Positions 41,583-50,166 of a stretch of 64,000 nucleotides of DNA are shown piece by piece; position 1 is the stretch's first letter, and each line of letters begins with the position of its first letter. The notes beneath the pieces were generated by a model. That model saw nothing but the letters and a program-made list of their open reading frames with translations. It had not been told where the DNA came from and ran no database searches. Where the stretch lies: NCBI GenBank assembly GCA_045540115.1, contig JAZQGR010000039.1, forward strand, positions 8,588-72,587. Direction: 5' to 3'. The DNA is from Colimorpha_A sp045540115. Lineage in GTDB: Bacteria > Bacillota > Clostridia > Oscillospirales > CAG-272. A program made the position numbers and the translations under genes.

Positions 41583-42386
41583 ATGAAGGCAAGACTCGCA
41601 CAAAAGGAATACGGTTACGGCTCGGGGATCAGTCTTAAAACGAGCGATTCTCTCGGGAACTGCTCGCTTCACGGTCACGATTTTTATGAGATCGATATTA
41701 TAACGGACGGGAAAGCCGAAACGGTAATAAACGGAAAAGGCGAGGTAGCCGAGCGCGGAGCTGTGTATTTTATGACGCCCGAGGATTTTCACGAGTACCG
41801 CGAGCTTGAGCCGCTCATGGTTTTAAATATACAGTTTTTCGGGGACGACGTTTCCAGCACTCTGCTCCGTCCTCTTGCCGACACAGAGAAGCGCAGCTTT
41901 TTTCCCGACGACGATGCGTTCCTGCTTATATGCGACCTGTTTTCCGTAATGCAAAGGAGTACCGCCATCGGAGTTGAAGCTTCGCAAATACTGTCGCGCC
42001 TTCTTGAATCGCTGTTGACGATCCTCAGAAAATGCGCCGAAAATAACGATGACGAAAAAAGACATACTCCGCCCGATATACAGAGCGCCATCTTATACAT
42101 TCAGGAGCATTTCAGGGATAATCCGCCGCTTTCGAGCGTTGCTTCCTTACTATCGCTGAACGAAAGGTACTTTTGTGCAAGATTCAAAAAATACACGGGG
42201 AGAACCTACAAGGAATATCTTCGCCTGACAAAGCTCAGATATGCAAGAAAGCTGATACTGTCGACCGATTATTCGATGACCGACATATATGAGAAATGCG
42301 GATACGGAACGCAATCGCATTTCAACCGCGAGTTCAAGGAAAGATACGGCGTTTCTCCGAGAGAGCTGAGGCGAAAAAACGGCTGA
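41583..42386 (+). CDS. AraC-family transcriptional regulator
   Basis: 267 residues: an N-terminal cupin sensor (about 15-90, with HGHDFYEID and GAVYFMTPEDFHEY) and a C-terminal double helix-turn-helix (about 165-265, with PLSSVASLLSLNERYFCARF and MTDIYEKCGYGTQSHFNRE). Proteins of this build sense sugars and activate neighbouring sugar genes. GGAG stands 10 bases before the ATG. It is divergent from the GH130 gene 40345-41415, with about 170 bp between the start codons, and is its most likely activator. It faces the membrane-protein operon at its 3' end. Confidence 0.92.
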   Translation: MKARLAQKEYGYGSGISLKTSDSLGNCSLHGHDFYEIDIITDGKAETVINGKGEVAERGAVYFMTPEDFHEYRELEPLMVLNIQFFGDDVSSTLLRPLADTEKRSFFPDDDAFLLICDLFSVMQRSTAIGVEASQILSRLLESLLTILRKCAENNDDEKRHTPPDIQSAILYIQEHFRDNPPLSSVASLLSLNERYFCARFKKYTGRTYKEYLRLTKLRYARKLILSTDYSMTDIYEKCGYGTQSHFNREFKERYGVSPRELRRKNG

Positions 42387-42406
42387 GGTATCATGCAAAT
42401 TGATAG

Positions 42407-42429
42407 AAAAAAATCCCGCATCACGGGAC
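42407..42429 (-). terminator. Terminator of the six-gene operon
   Basis: Short GC stem (GTCCCG with CGGGAT on the minus strand) followed by T7, 6 bases after the stop at 42435. Confidence 0.7.
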
Positions 42430-42434
42430 TCTTT

Positions 42435-43247
42435 TCATTCTTCTGTTTTTTCGTCACCGACGGGGATCGGTATGAAGCCCTCAGTCATACGGCTTCTCTT
42501 TCCTCTTGTTTTAAGGTAGAAGAATCCGCCTATTGAGAAAATTACTGCACCGATGAAGTTTACGAAAAGGTCCTTCATCGTATCGATAAGACCTATATCG
42601 AGATAGCCCTTTATCGGCAATAGCTCGCCGTTCACCTCGGTCATTTTTATGCCGTTAACGGTTATGACCTTATTGCTGTTCGTCGGGTCGAGCGCGACCG
42701 ATTTTATCGAGGTGATAACTGTGTCCTTCTGCATATCGGTGCCGAGGAACGTATCCATGCCAAATTCGAAAAATTCCCACATGACGCCGACCGTCATCGA
42801 AAAGCAGAACGCCGCGATCACAACGTATATCGGCGAAAGCTCAAAGCGGAATTTCTTATTTCTGTTCAGCAGATCGACAAGCGATATTCCCACTCCGACA
42901 CAAATAAATCCGTTCAAGGTATGTAGCATCGTGTCCCAGCCGGGAACACGAACGTAAAAGCTTGCAAGCTCGCCGAGGATCGTATGCGCGAATATGAAGC
43001 ACATTACGATCACCTCAAGCGTTGTCGGCAGATCGACCTTGAAGGTCTTTTCAACAAATGGCGGAGCAAGGAGCATGACCATGGTAAGTCCGCACATCGC
43101 CGCGCTTTCGTAATTACCGAAAAGCAATGATATAAGAAGGAGTATCAATGCGATCACGCGGAGCGTGACGTAAACTGCAAAGCTGACCTTATTCTTTTTT
43201 ATTTCGGCTACGAGTATATCCTTTTTTCTTGTTTTTCTCTTTTTCAT
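42435..43247 (-). CDS. Multi-pass membrane protein (DUF2238/YjdF-like)
   Basis: 270 residues with about six or seven hydrophobic helices and a basic N-terminus. The motif WDTMLHTLNGF (about 103-113), followed by a later WEFFEFGMD, fits the DUF2238/YjdF group of small membrane proteins, in which a D...H pair lies within helices. About 50 residues between the WEFFEFGMD block and the last helix form a loop of unknown role. It is the last gene of the operon starting at 47725 (2-base gap after the phosphodiesterase). Function unknown; the family call is by eye. Confidence 0.75.
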   Translation of the reverse strand: MKKRKTRKKDILVAEIKKNKVSFAVYVTLRVIALILLLISLLFGNYESAAMCGLTMVMLLAPPFVEKTFKVDLPTTLEVIVMCFIFAHTILGELASFYVRVPGWDTMLHTLNGFICVGVGISLVDLLNRNKKFRFELSPIYVVIAAFCFSMTVGVMWEFFEFGMDTFLGTDMQKDTVITSIKSVALDPTNSNKVITVNGIKMTEVNGELLPIKGYLDIGLIDTMKDLFVNFIGAVIFSIGGFFYLKTRGKRSRMTEGFIPIPVGDEKTEE

Positions 43248-43249
43248 TT

Positions 43250-43768
43250 TTAGTCCTCAAGCGAGAACGGGGTGAAGCAGCCGTTTTCGTATATCAGTCC
43301 GCCGCGGCTTGTACCGCCCTTCGGGATGGATACCGAGCCGGGATTTATGTAAGTAAACGAACCCATATCGCGTTTTTCCGCGACGTGGGTATGTCCGCCG
43401 AGAAGGAATGCGCCATTCTTTATTTTCGGCGGGTTTTCGGGCGAATATTTATGACCGTGTGTTGCAAAAATTTCTGTTTCTCCGTCATAAATGACCGCGC
43501 TGTCGCTCAGTACGTCGAAATCCAGCACCATCTGGTCGACCTCCGTGTCGCAGTTGCCGCGCACGCAGATGAGCTTGTCCGCCATCGGGTTCAGCATTGA
43601 AATAACCTCTTTCGGCGCGTAGTCGCGGGGAAGATCGTTTCGCGGACCGTGATAGAGTATATCTCCGAGCAGGAGTATTCTGTCGGGGTTTTCTTTATTT
43701 ATTACCTCGACGAGCTTTTTACAGTAGTACGCCGAGCCGTGTATATCGGATGCGATTATAAGTTTCAT
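43250..43768 (-). CDS. yfcE: YfcE-family phosphodiesterase
   Basis: A 172-residue metallophosphoesterase with all motifs: SDIHGSAYY (metal 1), LLGDILYHGPRN, RGNCDTE, ATHGHKY and GGHTHVAE. The size and order match YfcE/MJ0936-type cytosolic phosphodiesterases, which act on model phosphodiesters; the physiological substrate is unknown. It is embedded in the operon between nnrD (1-base gap) and the membrane protein (2-base gap). Confidence 0.92.
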   Translation of the reverse strand: MKLIIASDIHGSAYYCKKLVEVINKENPDRILLLGDILYHGPRNDLPRDYAPKEVISMLNPMADKLICVRGNCDTEVDQMVLDFDVLSDSAVIYDGETEIFATHGHKYSPENPPKIKNGAFLLGGHTHVAEKRDMGSFTYINPGSVSIPKGGTSRGGLIYENGCFTPFSLED

Positions 43769-43769
43769 T

Positions 43770-44633
43770 TTAGCTCCTTAATTCCTTGAAAACTGCCGAA
43801 AGGCAGGCTATAACGTCGCTTGGGAGAAGGCTGTCGGACGCGATAACCGCCGACGCGGAAAGTCCCGCTTCGCTATGAATTATTGTTCCGCAGAGTGCGG
43901 CATCGTATGGGGAAAGCCCCTGTGCCGAGAGCGATACGATAATGCCCGAAAGAACGTCACCCGAGCCGCCCTTGGCAAGCGCAGAATTTTCTCGGTCGAG
44001 CGTCATACATTTGCCCTCGGGCGAGGCGATAACGGTTACCGAGTCCTTCAAAACCGTTACGCAGTTATACTCTTTTGAAAAGTCGAGAGCGACTCTCTCT
44101 CGGTTTTCCTTTATCTCCGAAATCGAAAGCTTCGTCAGGCGCGACATTTCGCCGACGTGCGGCGTGATTATCGGTGTTTTCTTTGCGCTTCTGAGCCTTT
44201 CGGGGCAGGTTTTGATGCTGTTAAGCCCATCCGCGTCGATTATCAGCGTGCTTTCGTAATTTGAAAGCAAAGCGCTTACTACAGCTTCGGTATCAAAGCA
44301 GTCGGTCATTCCGACTCCGACCAAAACCGCGCTGCTTTTCGCGATATTCTTCAATTTCGAAATGAAGCTATCCGCGCTTATTGTGCCGTTTGTGTTTTCA
44401 TCGATCGGCTGAAATATTATTTCGGGACGGCGAGATGCGGCAGCCTGTATTACCTTTTCCACCGAAGCAAGACGGCATATACCCACTCCGCTTCGGAGCG
44501 CGGCTTCGCAGGACAGAACGGGCGCGCCGCGGTATTTTTCCGAGCCGCCGATGACTGTCAGCGTACCGAAATTACCCTTATTTGCGTTCTGCGGTCGCTT
44601 CGGGAGAAGCGGTTTAACGAGATTTTTTATCAT
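43770..44633 (-). CDS. nnrD: ADP-dependent NAD(P)H-hydrate dehydratase
   Basis: 287 residues, a ribokinase-like repair enzyme that dehydrates damaged NAD(P)HX. Motifs seen are GNFGTLTVIGGSEKYRGAP, TPHVGEMSRL and the ATP/ADP loop NSALAKGGSGDVLSGII. Only the dehydratase half is present: the N-terminal epimerase (NnrE) domain, fused to it in many bacteria, is missing and must be elsewhere if present. It overlaps murD by 4 bases. Confidence 0.93.
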   Translation of the reverse strand: MIKNLVKPLLPKRPQNANKGNFGTLTVIGGSEKYRGAPVLSCEAALRSGVGICRLASVEKVIQAAASRRPEIIFQPIDENTNGTISADSFISKLKNIAKSSAVLVGVGMTDCFDTEAVVSALLSNYESTLIIDADGLNSIKTCPERLRSAKKTPIITPHVGEMSRLTKLSISEIKENRERVALDFSKEYNCVTVLKDSVTVIASPEGKCMTLDRENSALAKGGSGDVLSGIIVSLSAQGLSPYDAALCGTIIHSEAGLSASAVIASDSLLPSDVIACLSAVFKELRS

Positions 44634-45976
44634 AGATTCTTTATGATTTCCTTAAATGTATTTCCTCTGACCTCAAAATTCGGGAATGCGTCGAAGCTTG
44701 CGCATGCGGGGGAAAGAATGACTGTATCGCCGTCCTTTGCCTCGTTATGCGCCGCCATTACGGCATCCTTGAAGTCGGGCTTTTCGATTATCTTTATAGC
44801 GTCTACCGTATAGTCCTTATGGCTTATCAGCGCTGCCTTTATTTTCTGCGCGGTCGCGCCCGTGAGGACTACCGTTTTCGCTTTGCGGAGAAGCACGTCG
44901 GCAAGCGGTTCGAACGGTATCTTCTTATCGTATCCGCCGCAGATGACTATCACCTTTTCCTTGAAGGAATTAAGCGCGGCGGCGCTTCTTGTAGGTGAAG
45001 AGTCGATCGAGCTGTTATAGTAGCTTACGCCGTTCAGACGGCGAACAAGTTCGATTCGGTGCTCAACTCCGCCGAAGCTCTTTGCGACCTTTTCAAACAC
45101 TGCGTCGTCGACGATACCGTCGAGGGCACAAATTATGCCGCAATAATTTTCGATATTATGCTTACCGGGGATGAGGATATCGTCGGTTTTCAGCACTTCC
45201 CTGCCGTTGACGGTTATTCTCCCGTTTTCCACCTTTGCGTATCCGTTAAGGAAATAACGAACCTCAACACCCTCGGGAGCATCTGAACCGAGGTTCTTCG
45301 TCACCTCATTCTCTCCGTTGAGGACGAGAACCGAGCCGGGCTTTGCGTTAAGGTAAATATTCTTTTTCGCCTCAACGTACTCCTCCATTCCCTTGTGGTA
45401 ATCGAGATGGTTCGGCGAAAGGTTGGTAATGAGCGATATCTCGGGCGAGTGCTTCATCGTATGAAGCTGGAATGATGACAGCTCTACTACCGCAAAGCAG
45501 GTTTCGTCCATATTGCTCACCTCGGGAAGAAGCGGCTTTCCTATGTTTCCACCGACGAAAACTTTATCTTCGCCATACTGCTCGCATAGGCATTTATAGA
45601 TAAGCGTAGTCGAGGTGGTTTTACCGTCGGAGCCGGTGACACCTATTATTTTACAGGGGCAGTCCTCAAAAAACTGCTCCATTTCGCTCGTTAATACGGC
45701 TCCCTTTTCAACTGCCTCCGATATTTCGGGCAGATCGTAACGGAGCCCTGGCGCCTTGAAGATGACGTCGGCGTCGATATTTGATAAATATCCCTCTCCG
45801 CAGACGAAAGTAACGCCCTGATCCTTATATGCCTTCGCGCTTTCGGGAAGGTTATCAAATTCCTTTTTGTCTCTCGCGGTAACGACTGCCCCGCGGGAAA
45901 GGAGCCACGGGATAAGGGGGGTATTCGATATTCCGAGTCCTATTACCGTGACATTTTTGCCGTTAAAGTTTTTCAT
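44630..45976 (-). CDS. murD: UDP-N-acetylmuramoyl-L-alanine--D-glutamate ligase
   Basis: 448 residues; adds D-glutamate to UDP-MurNAc-L-Ala in peptidoglycan synthesis. Visible are the N-terminal GLGISNTP loop, the ATP loop GVTGSDGKTTST (about 112-123), the Mur-ligase motif SPNHLDYHKGMEEY with its carbamylated-Lys region, and the C-terminal SSIDSSPTRSAAAL and SPACASFDAFPNFEVRG. Length is normal. It lies outside the usual dcw cluster, in an operon with a cysteine desulfurase, nnrD and yfcE. Confidence 0.96.
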   Translation of the reverse strand: MKNFNGKNVTVIGLGISNTPLIPWLLSRGAVVTARDKKEFDNLPESAKAYKDQGVTFVCGEGYLSNIDADVIFKAPGLRYDLPEISEAVEKGAVLTSEMEQFFEDCPCKIIGVTGSDGKTTSTTLIYKCLCEQYGEDKVFVGGNIGKPLLPEVSNMDETCFAVVELSSFQLHTMKHSPEISLITNLSPNHLDYHKGMEEYVEAKKNIYLNAKPGSVLVLNGENEVTKNLGSDAPEGVEVRYFLNGYAKVENGRITVNGREVLKTDDILIPGKHNIENYCGIICALDGIVDDAVFEKVAKSFGGVEHRIELVRRLNGVSYYNSSIDSSPTRSAAALNSFKEKVIVICGGYDKKIPFEPLADVLLRKAKTVVLTGATAQKIKAALISHKDYTVDAIKIIEKPDFKDAVMAAHNEAKDGDTVILSPACASFDAFPNFEVRGNTFKEIIKNL

Positions 45977-45977
45977 A

Positions 45978-47141
45978 TTATCTCTTTCTTACAAGCTTAC
46001 TCAGCGTTTCGTTCAAAGCTTTTGCAAAAATTTCGACCTCTTCTTCGGTGTTATAAGAAGAAAGACTGACTCTGACAGTAGAATCTGCCTTATCGGGTGT
46101 GTGTCCGAATGCTGTCAGCACCGCGCTTGTTTTCAGCTTCTTCGACGAGCAGGCAGAGCCTGCAGAAATGTATATTCCCTCGCTTGAGAGTGCTCGGACA
46201 AGAACCTCGCTCTTGACGCCGTCTGCCGTCAAGCTTATTATATGCGGCAGGTATTCGCCCTGCGGCACGTTGACCGTCACTCCCTCGGGGATAAGCGATA
46301 CGAGCCTTTCGTGCAAGCGTGACACGTATTCGTAATTTTCGCTTATATTATTCTTATGCTCCGATATTGCAACCGAGAACGCCGCGATTCCGGGAAGATT
46401 TTCGGTTCCTGAGCGAAGTCCCTGCTCCTGACCGCCGCCGAATATTACGGGGCTTATCTGCTTTTTGGTCAGAAGCGAATTTTCGCAGATAAGCGCTCCG
46501 ACGCCCTTCGGCGCGCCGATCTTATGTGCGCTGACTGTCATAAGGTCGCATCCGAGCTTCGAAATATTTATCGGGAGCTTCATATACGCCTGTATCGCGT
46601 CGCAATGTGTGAGCGCGTTCGGACAGCGTTTTTTCACTTCCGCAAAGATGCTTTTAATATCATAGAGTGCGCCTGTTTCGTTGTTGACGAGCATTACAGA
46701 AACAAGTACGGTCTCGGGGGCAAGAGCCGAGATCAACTCGTTCATATCGATCACTCCTCCCTTGGTTGAGAGGCGAACGACGTCGACGCCGTTTTTCTCT
46801 GCTTCCATAATCGGAGAAAGAACCGCAGGATGCTCGCTGTCGGTCGTTATTACTCTCGGCTTAAAGCGGTAATTCTTCGCGTTAAGCACGCCACTTATTG
46901 CCATGTTATCGGCTTCGGTACCGCTTCCCGTGAAGAAAACGGTGTAATTTCCGCGCGGACGTACGCCGAGAGACGAGAGGACTGCGTTTCTCGCTTCGGT
47001 CAGGATCGCTCCCGCCGAAACGCCTCTGCCGTGTACCGACGAGGGGTTGCCGTATTCCTCGGTCATCACCTTATACGCCGCGTCTGCCGCGCTTTTCAGC
47101 ACTCTTGTCGTCGCGCTGTTGTCAAAATAAATATCGTTCAT
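45978..47141 (-). CDS. Cysteine desulfurase (NifS/IscS family)
   Basis: A 387-residue PLP enzyme that takes sulfur from cysteine for Fe-S clusters or tRNA thiolation. Seen are DNSATT at the start, TGSGTEADN, the PLP lysine in SAHKIGAPKG (K207) and the active-site Cys in SAGSACSS (C331), placed on the long loop of class I enzymes. No IscU or ThiI gene is adjacent, so its sulfur acceptor is open. Its ATG overlaps the lipoprotein stop (TAATG), and murD follows after 1 base. Confidence 0.93.
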   Translation of the reverse strand: MNDIYFDNSATTRVLKSAADAAYKVMTEEYGNPSSVHGRGVSAGAILTEARNAVLSSLGVRPRGNYTVFFTGSGTEADNMAISGVLNAKNYRFKPRVITTDSEHPAVLSPIMEAEKNGVDVVRLSTKGGVIDMNELISALAPETVLVSVMLVNNETGALYDIKSIFAEVKKRCPNALTHCDAIQAYMKLPINISKLGCDLMTVSAHKIGAPKGVGALICENSLLTKKQISPVIFGGGQEQGLRSGTENLPGIAAFSVAISEHKNNISENYEYVSRLHERLVSLIPEGVTVNVPQGEYLPHIISLTADGVKSEVLVRALSSEGIYISAGSACSSKKLKTSAVLTAFGHTPDKADSTVRVSLSSYNTEEEVEIFAKALNETLSKLVRKR

Positions 47142-47725
47142 TACTTGATCTCGATATATCCTGCGATCTTGAGTGCGGTATCGTAATGCTTATCGAAAAG
47201 CTCCGCCTTGGCGGTATAGGTGAGTAGATATACCGTCTCACCCTTGATTACCACAACCTGCATAAACTTATACTCTGCGCCCGTTACGGTTGCTGTATAG
47301 ATATACTTCTTCGCCTTGAGCTTCGAGATGAGCATATTGGCTCCGTCACCGTCCTCGGCGTACTTCATATCGGGGAAAGTTTTATTAAACTCAGCACTGT
47401 AATAGTCCCAGAATTTGTCGAGAAGCTCCTTTTCCTCGCCCTCTCCCTCGGCAGTTTCGGAGTTGAGAAGCGATTTATCAAGCTCGAAGCTCATGAAGGA
47501 AATATTAGAGGAATCGCTTTTCGACACTCTCGCGCTCGTTACTCCCGTCGACATATCGACTATCCAGCCCTCCGGCACGTAAAGGGTATGGTCTGCGTTT
47601 TTGTTCGATGCTCTCTTATATCCTGCGGGAACGAAATCGTCCTTATCTCCGCACGATACTGCACAAAGGCAGAGACTAACGGCAAAAAGCGAAATAATTA
47701 TCTTTTTAAGAATCTTTTTCATCAT
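47141..47725 (-). CDS. Lipoprotein, PsbP/DcrB-like
   Basis: 194 residues; lipobox CAVSC near residue 25; GGAG 7 bases before the first of two tandem ATGs. After a charged spacer comes a beta-rich body with YVPEGWIVDMSTGVTSA and a closing YTAKAELFDKHYDTALKIAGYIEI. This is the outline of PsbP/DcrB-type extracytoplasmic domains found in small lipoproteins of Firmicutes. Function unknown. It is the first gene of the operon with cysteine desulfurase, murD, nnrD, yfcE and a membrane protein, and carries the operon promoter. Confidence 0.8.
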   Translation of the reverse strand: MMKKILKKIIISLFAVSLCLCAVSCGDKDDFVPAGYKRASNKNADHTLYVPEGWIVDMSTGVTSARVSKSDSSNISFMSFELDKSLLNSETAEGEGEEKELLDKFWDYYSAEFNKTFPDMKYAEDGDGANMLISKLKAKKYIYTATVTGAEYKFMQVVVIKGETVYLLTYTAKAELFDKHYDTALKIAGYIEIK

Positions 47726-47760
47726 ATCAGGTCTCCGTAAAATACTATTATTCGTTTTAC

Positions 47761-47789
47761 ATTATACTACTGCTTTCACCCGTTGTCAA
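47761..47789 (-). promoter_or_regulatory. Sigma-A promoter of the six-gene operon
   Basis: Minus strand TTGACA (47784-47789), 17 bp, TATAAT (47761-47766), 36 bp before the start at 47725. Confidence 0.88.
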
Positions 47790-47825
47790 TTAAAGCACAA
47801 AAATGTAACAATTTTTCTTTATCGC

Positions 47826-47854
47826 TTGAAGTTGAATTTAAAAGGTGATATAAT
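47826..47854 (+). promoter_or_regulatory. Sigma-A promoter of the G3E GTPase pair
   Basis: TTGAAG (47826-47831), 17 bp ending TGA, TATAAT (47849-47854), then GGAGG before the ATG at 47888. No Zur-type palindrome is evident. Confidence 0.72.
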
Positions 47855-47887
47855 ACTGTATTGGAAATAATTTTTCGGAGGATTATC

Positions 47888-49000
47888 ATGACAAAGGTAG
47901 ATATATATTCGGGTTTCCTCGGCGCGGGAAAGACCACGCTGATAAAGAAACTCATCAAGGAAGCTTATGCAGGTCAGAAGATCGTTCTTATAGAAAACGA
48001 GTTCGGTCAGATCGGTATCGACGGCGGATTTCTTAAGGAAGCGGGAATTGAGATAACCGAGATGAACTCGGGCTGTATCTGTTGCTCGCTCGTCGGTGAT
48101 TTCAGTCAGGCGCTTGCAAAGGTTCAAGCTGAGTTTTCTCCCGACAGAATAGTTATCGAGCCGTCGGGTGTCGGTAAGCTTTCCGACGTCATTAAGGCAG
48201 TTGAAAACGCCGGCTGTGAGGAGCTTACCGTTTCGGCTCTTTGCGCTGTGATCGATGCAGGCAAGTGTAAAATGTATATGAAGAACTTTGCGGAGTTTTA
48301 CCGCAATCAGATCGAGTATGCGACCGCTATCGTGCTTTCGCGCACTGACGGCATCCGCGAGGACAAGCTCAAGGAGTGCATTGACATTATCCGCTCCGCA
48401 AACGAGCACGCGCCGATAGTTACTACCCCTTGGGATCAGGTCGACGGCAAGGCGATACTTTCAGCTGCAGAAAGCAAGGATACGCTTGAGGAGCGTCTGC
48501 ACGAGCTTATGCACGAGCATCACGATCATCATGAGCACGGTCACCATCACGATCACGAATGCGATGATCCCGAGTGCGAATGTCATCACCATGAGCATCA
48601 TCACCACCACGATCATGAGTGTGACTGCCACGAGCATCATCACCATGACCACGATCACGAATGTGACGATCCGGATTGCGACTGCCATCACCATCACGAT
48701 CATGACCACGGTCATCACCACGCCGACGACGTATTCACGAGCTGGGGCGTTGAGACCGCCGATAAATTCACACTCTCGGCTATCGAGGACTGCCTCGACG
48801 AGCTCATGACGGGCAAATTCGGTATGGTTCTCCGTGCAAAGGGTATCGTTATGGCGGAGGACGGACAGTGGATCCATTTCGACTACGTTCCCGGCGAAAA
48901 GAGCGTTCGCTACGGCGTCGCCGACATCACGGGCAAGCTTTGCGTAATCGGCACAGGGCTTGACAAGCACGGTCTTACCCATCTTTTTGAAAGAGGTTAA
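47888..49000 (+). CDS. G3E (CobW/COG0523) GTPase with His/Cys-rich metal tail
   Basis: 370 residues from the ATG at 47888 (GGAGG before it). GFLGAGKTT (9-17) is the P-loop, C63-I-C65-C66 the metal-binding CxCC of the family, and EPSG the Walker B region. Residues about 208-280 are an insertion of His, Asp, Glu and Cys, including three HDHEC units, two of which continue DDP. It could bind many Zn, Ni or Co ions. The CobW C-terminal domain follows. A metallochaperone or metal store, likely for zinc, is inferred. A second G3E gene follows after 2 bases. Confidence 0.9.
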   Translation: MTKVDIYSGFLGAGKTTLIKKLIKEAYAGQKIVLIENEFGQIGIDGGFLKEAGIEITEMNSGCICCSLVGDFSQALAKVQAEFSPDRIVIEPSGVGKLSDVIKAVENAGCEELTVSALCAVIDAGKCKMYMKNFAEFYRNQIEYATAIVLSRTDGIREDKLKECIDIIRSANEHAPIVTTPWDQVDGKAILSAAESKDTLEERLHELMHEHHDHHEHGHHHDHECDDPECECHHHEHHHHHDHECDCHEHHHHDHDHECDDPDCDCHHHHDHDHGHHHADDVFTSWGVETADKFTLSAIEDCLDELMTGKFGMVLRAKGIVMAEDGQWIHFDYVPGEKSVRYGVADITGKLCVIGTGLDKHGLTHLFERG

Positions 49001-49002
49001 CT

Positions 49003-49953
49003 ATGTTTCGTGAGGAATATCCCGTATACCTTTTTACCGGTTTTCTTGAGTCGGGAAAGACGTCGTTTGTAAACGAAACTCTTTCCGATCCCAAGTTCTT
49101 CAAGGACGGCGACAGAACTCTCGTCTTACTCTGCGAGGAGGGTGAAATTGAGCCTGATCCTTCGGTTTTCGCCTCTCCCGAGGTTTACGTTGAGATAATT
49201 GACGACAAGAGCCGCCTTAATCCCGACAAGCTTGAGGCGCTCCGCCGCAAGCACAAGGCAAACCGTATTTTGCTTGAGTACAACGGAATGTGGCTTATCT
49301 CCGACCTTTTTGCATCGGTTCCACGCAACTGGATCATTTATCAGATAATGAATTTCGCCGACGCGAACACTATTGAGGTATACAACGCTAATATGCGAAA
49401 TCTCGTCGTTGACAAGCTTTCCTTCTGCGAGCTTACCGTTTTTAACCGCTGTACGCCCGAAACCGATACCGACGCGCTGCACAAGCTCGTTCGAGGCGTT
49501 TCGCGCCGTACCGACATTATTTACGAAAGCTCCGACGGCTCCTTCGTTTTCGACGATACCGAGGATCCCCTGCCCTTCGACGTGAATGCCGACGTAATTG
49601 AGATAGCCGACCGCGACTACGCGCTCTGGTATCGCGATCTTGCCGACAGTATGGAAAACTACGACACGAAGAAGGTCACGTTCATCGGTCAGGCAACAAA
49701 GAACGACAAGCTGAAGCCCGACGAGTTCGTTATCGGCAGACAGATAATGACCTGCTGTGCCGACGATATAACCTATTCGGGACTGCTGTGCGAAAACGGC
49801 GGAAAGAATATCGAAAAGGGCGGCTGGTACAGGATCAGCGCTCATATTTCTGTAAAGCATTGTTCCCTTTACGGCAAGGTCGGACCCGTCCTTGTCGGCG
49901 TGAAAGCCGAAAAGTGCGATGCGCCCGAGGAAATAGTTACGACGTTTTATTGA
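49003..49953 (+). CDS. Divergent G3E GTPase fused to a DUF1980-like domain
   Basis: 316 residues. The N-terminal half has a P-loop GFLESGKTS (13-21) like its neighbour, but it lacks the CxCC motif and keeps only parts of the GTPase core. The C-terminal 94 residues (VTFIGQATKND, FVIGRQIMTCCADDITYSGLLC, WYRISAHI) match the C-terminal domain of YcgQ/TIGR03943 proteins (DUF1980), which elsewhere sits on a membrane protein partnered with a COG0701-type permease. The MTCC pair (C251, C252) may bind metal. Joining this domain to a GTPase is unusual. It shares a transcript with 47888-49000 and ends at a strong terminator. Confidence 0.82.
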   Translation: MFREEYPVYLFTGFLESGKTSFVNETLSDPKFFKDGDRTLVLLCEEGEIEPDPSVFASPEVYVEIIDDKSRLNPDKLEALRRKHKANRILLEYNGMWLISDLFASVPRNWIIYQIMNFADANTIEVYNANMRNLVVDKLSFCELTVFNRCTPETDTDALHKLVRGVSRRTDIIYESSDGSFVFDDTEDPLPFDVNADVIEIADRDYALWYRDLADSMENYDTKKVTFIGQATKNDKLKPDEFVIGRQIMTCCADDITYSGLLCENGGKNIEKGGWYRISAHISVKHCSLYGKVGPVLVGVKAEKCDAPEEIVTTFY

Positions 49954-49956
49954 AGA

Positions 49957-49986
49957 AAAACCGCTACTGAGATCAGTAGCGGTTTT
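49957..49986. terminator. Terminator of the G3E pair
   Basis: 14 bp stem AAAACCGCTACTGA/TCAGTAGCGGTTTT with a 2-base loop and T-runs. Confidence 0.88.
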
Positions 49987-50129
49987 ATTTTTATAACAGT
50001 TACGTTTCACTTAAATCCCGGAAAATCATTTTCTTTAAGCGGCGTCCATTTTTTTGAAAAGAGCTTTCTTTGACGGTTTATTGCCAAATTTATGCTTTCT
50101 TTAAAGTCATCCGTTATGTCAAGACAGGA

Positions 50130-50159
50130 AAACAGCCGCACCCGAAAGTGCGGCTGTTT
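50130..50159 (-). terminator. Terminator of 50167-50916
   Basis: Stem AACAGCCGCAC/GTGCGGCTGTT with a short loop, 7 bases after the stop codon. The 140 bp between this and the preceding terminator hold nothing I recognise. Confidence 0.8.
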
Positions 50160-50166
50160 AATGCTA

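Noticed and set aside
48486..48809. Repetitive sequence in the His-rich part of the G3E GTPase gene, considered as a CRISPR or tandem array
   Set aside because: It is in-frame coding for His/Asp/Cys units with irregular lengths; there are no spacers.
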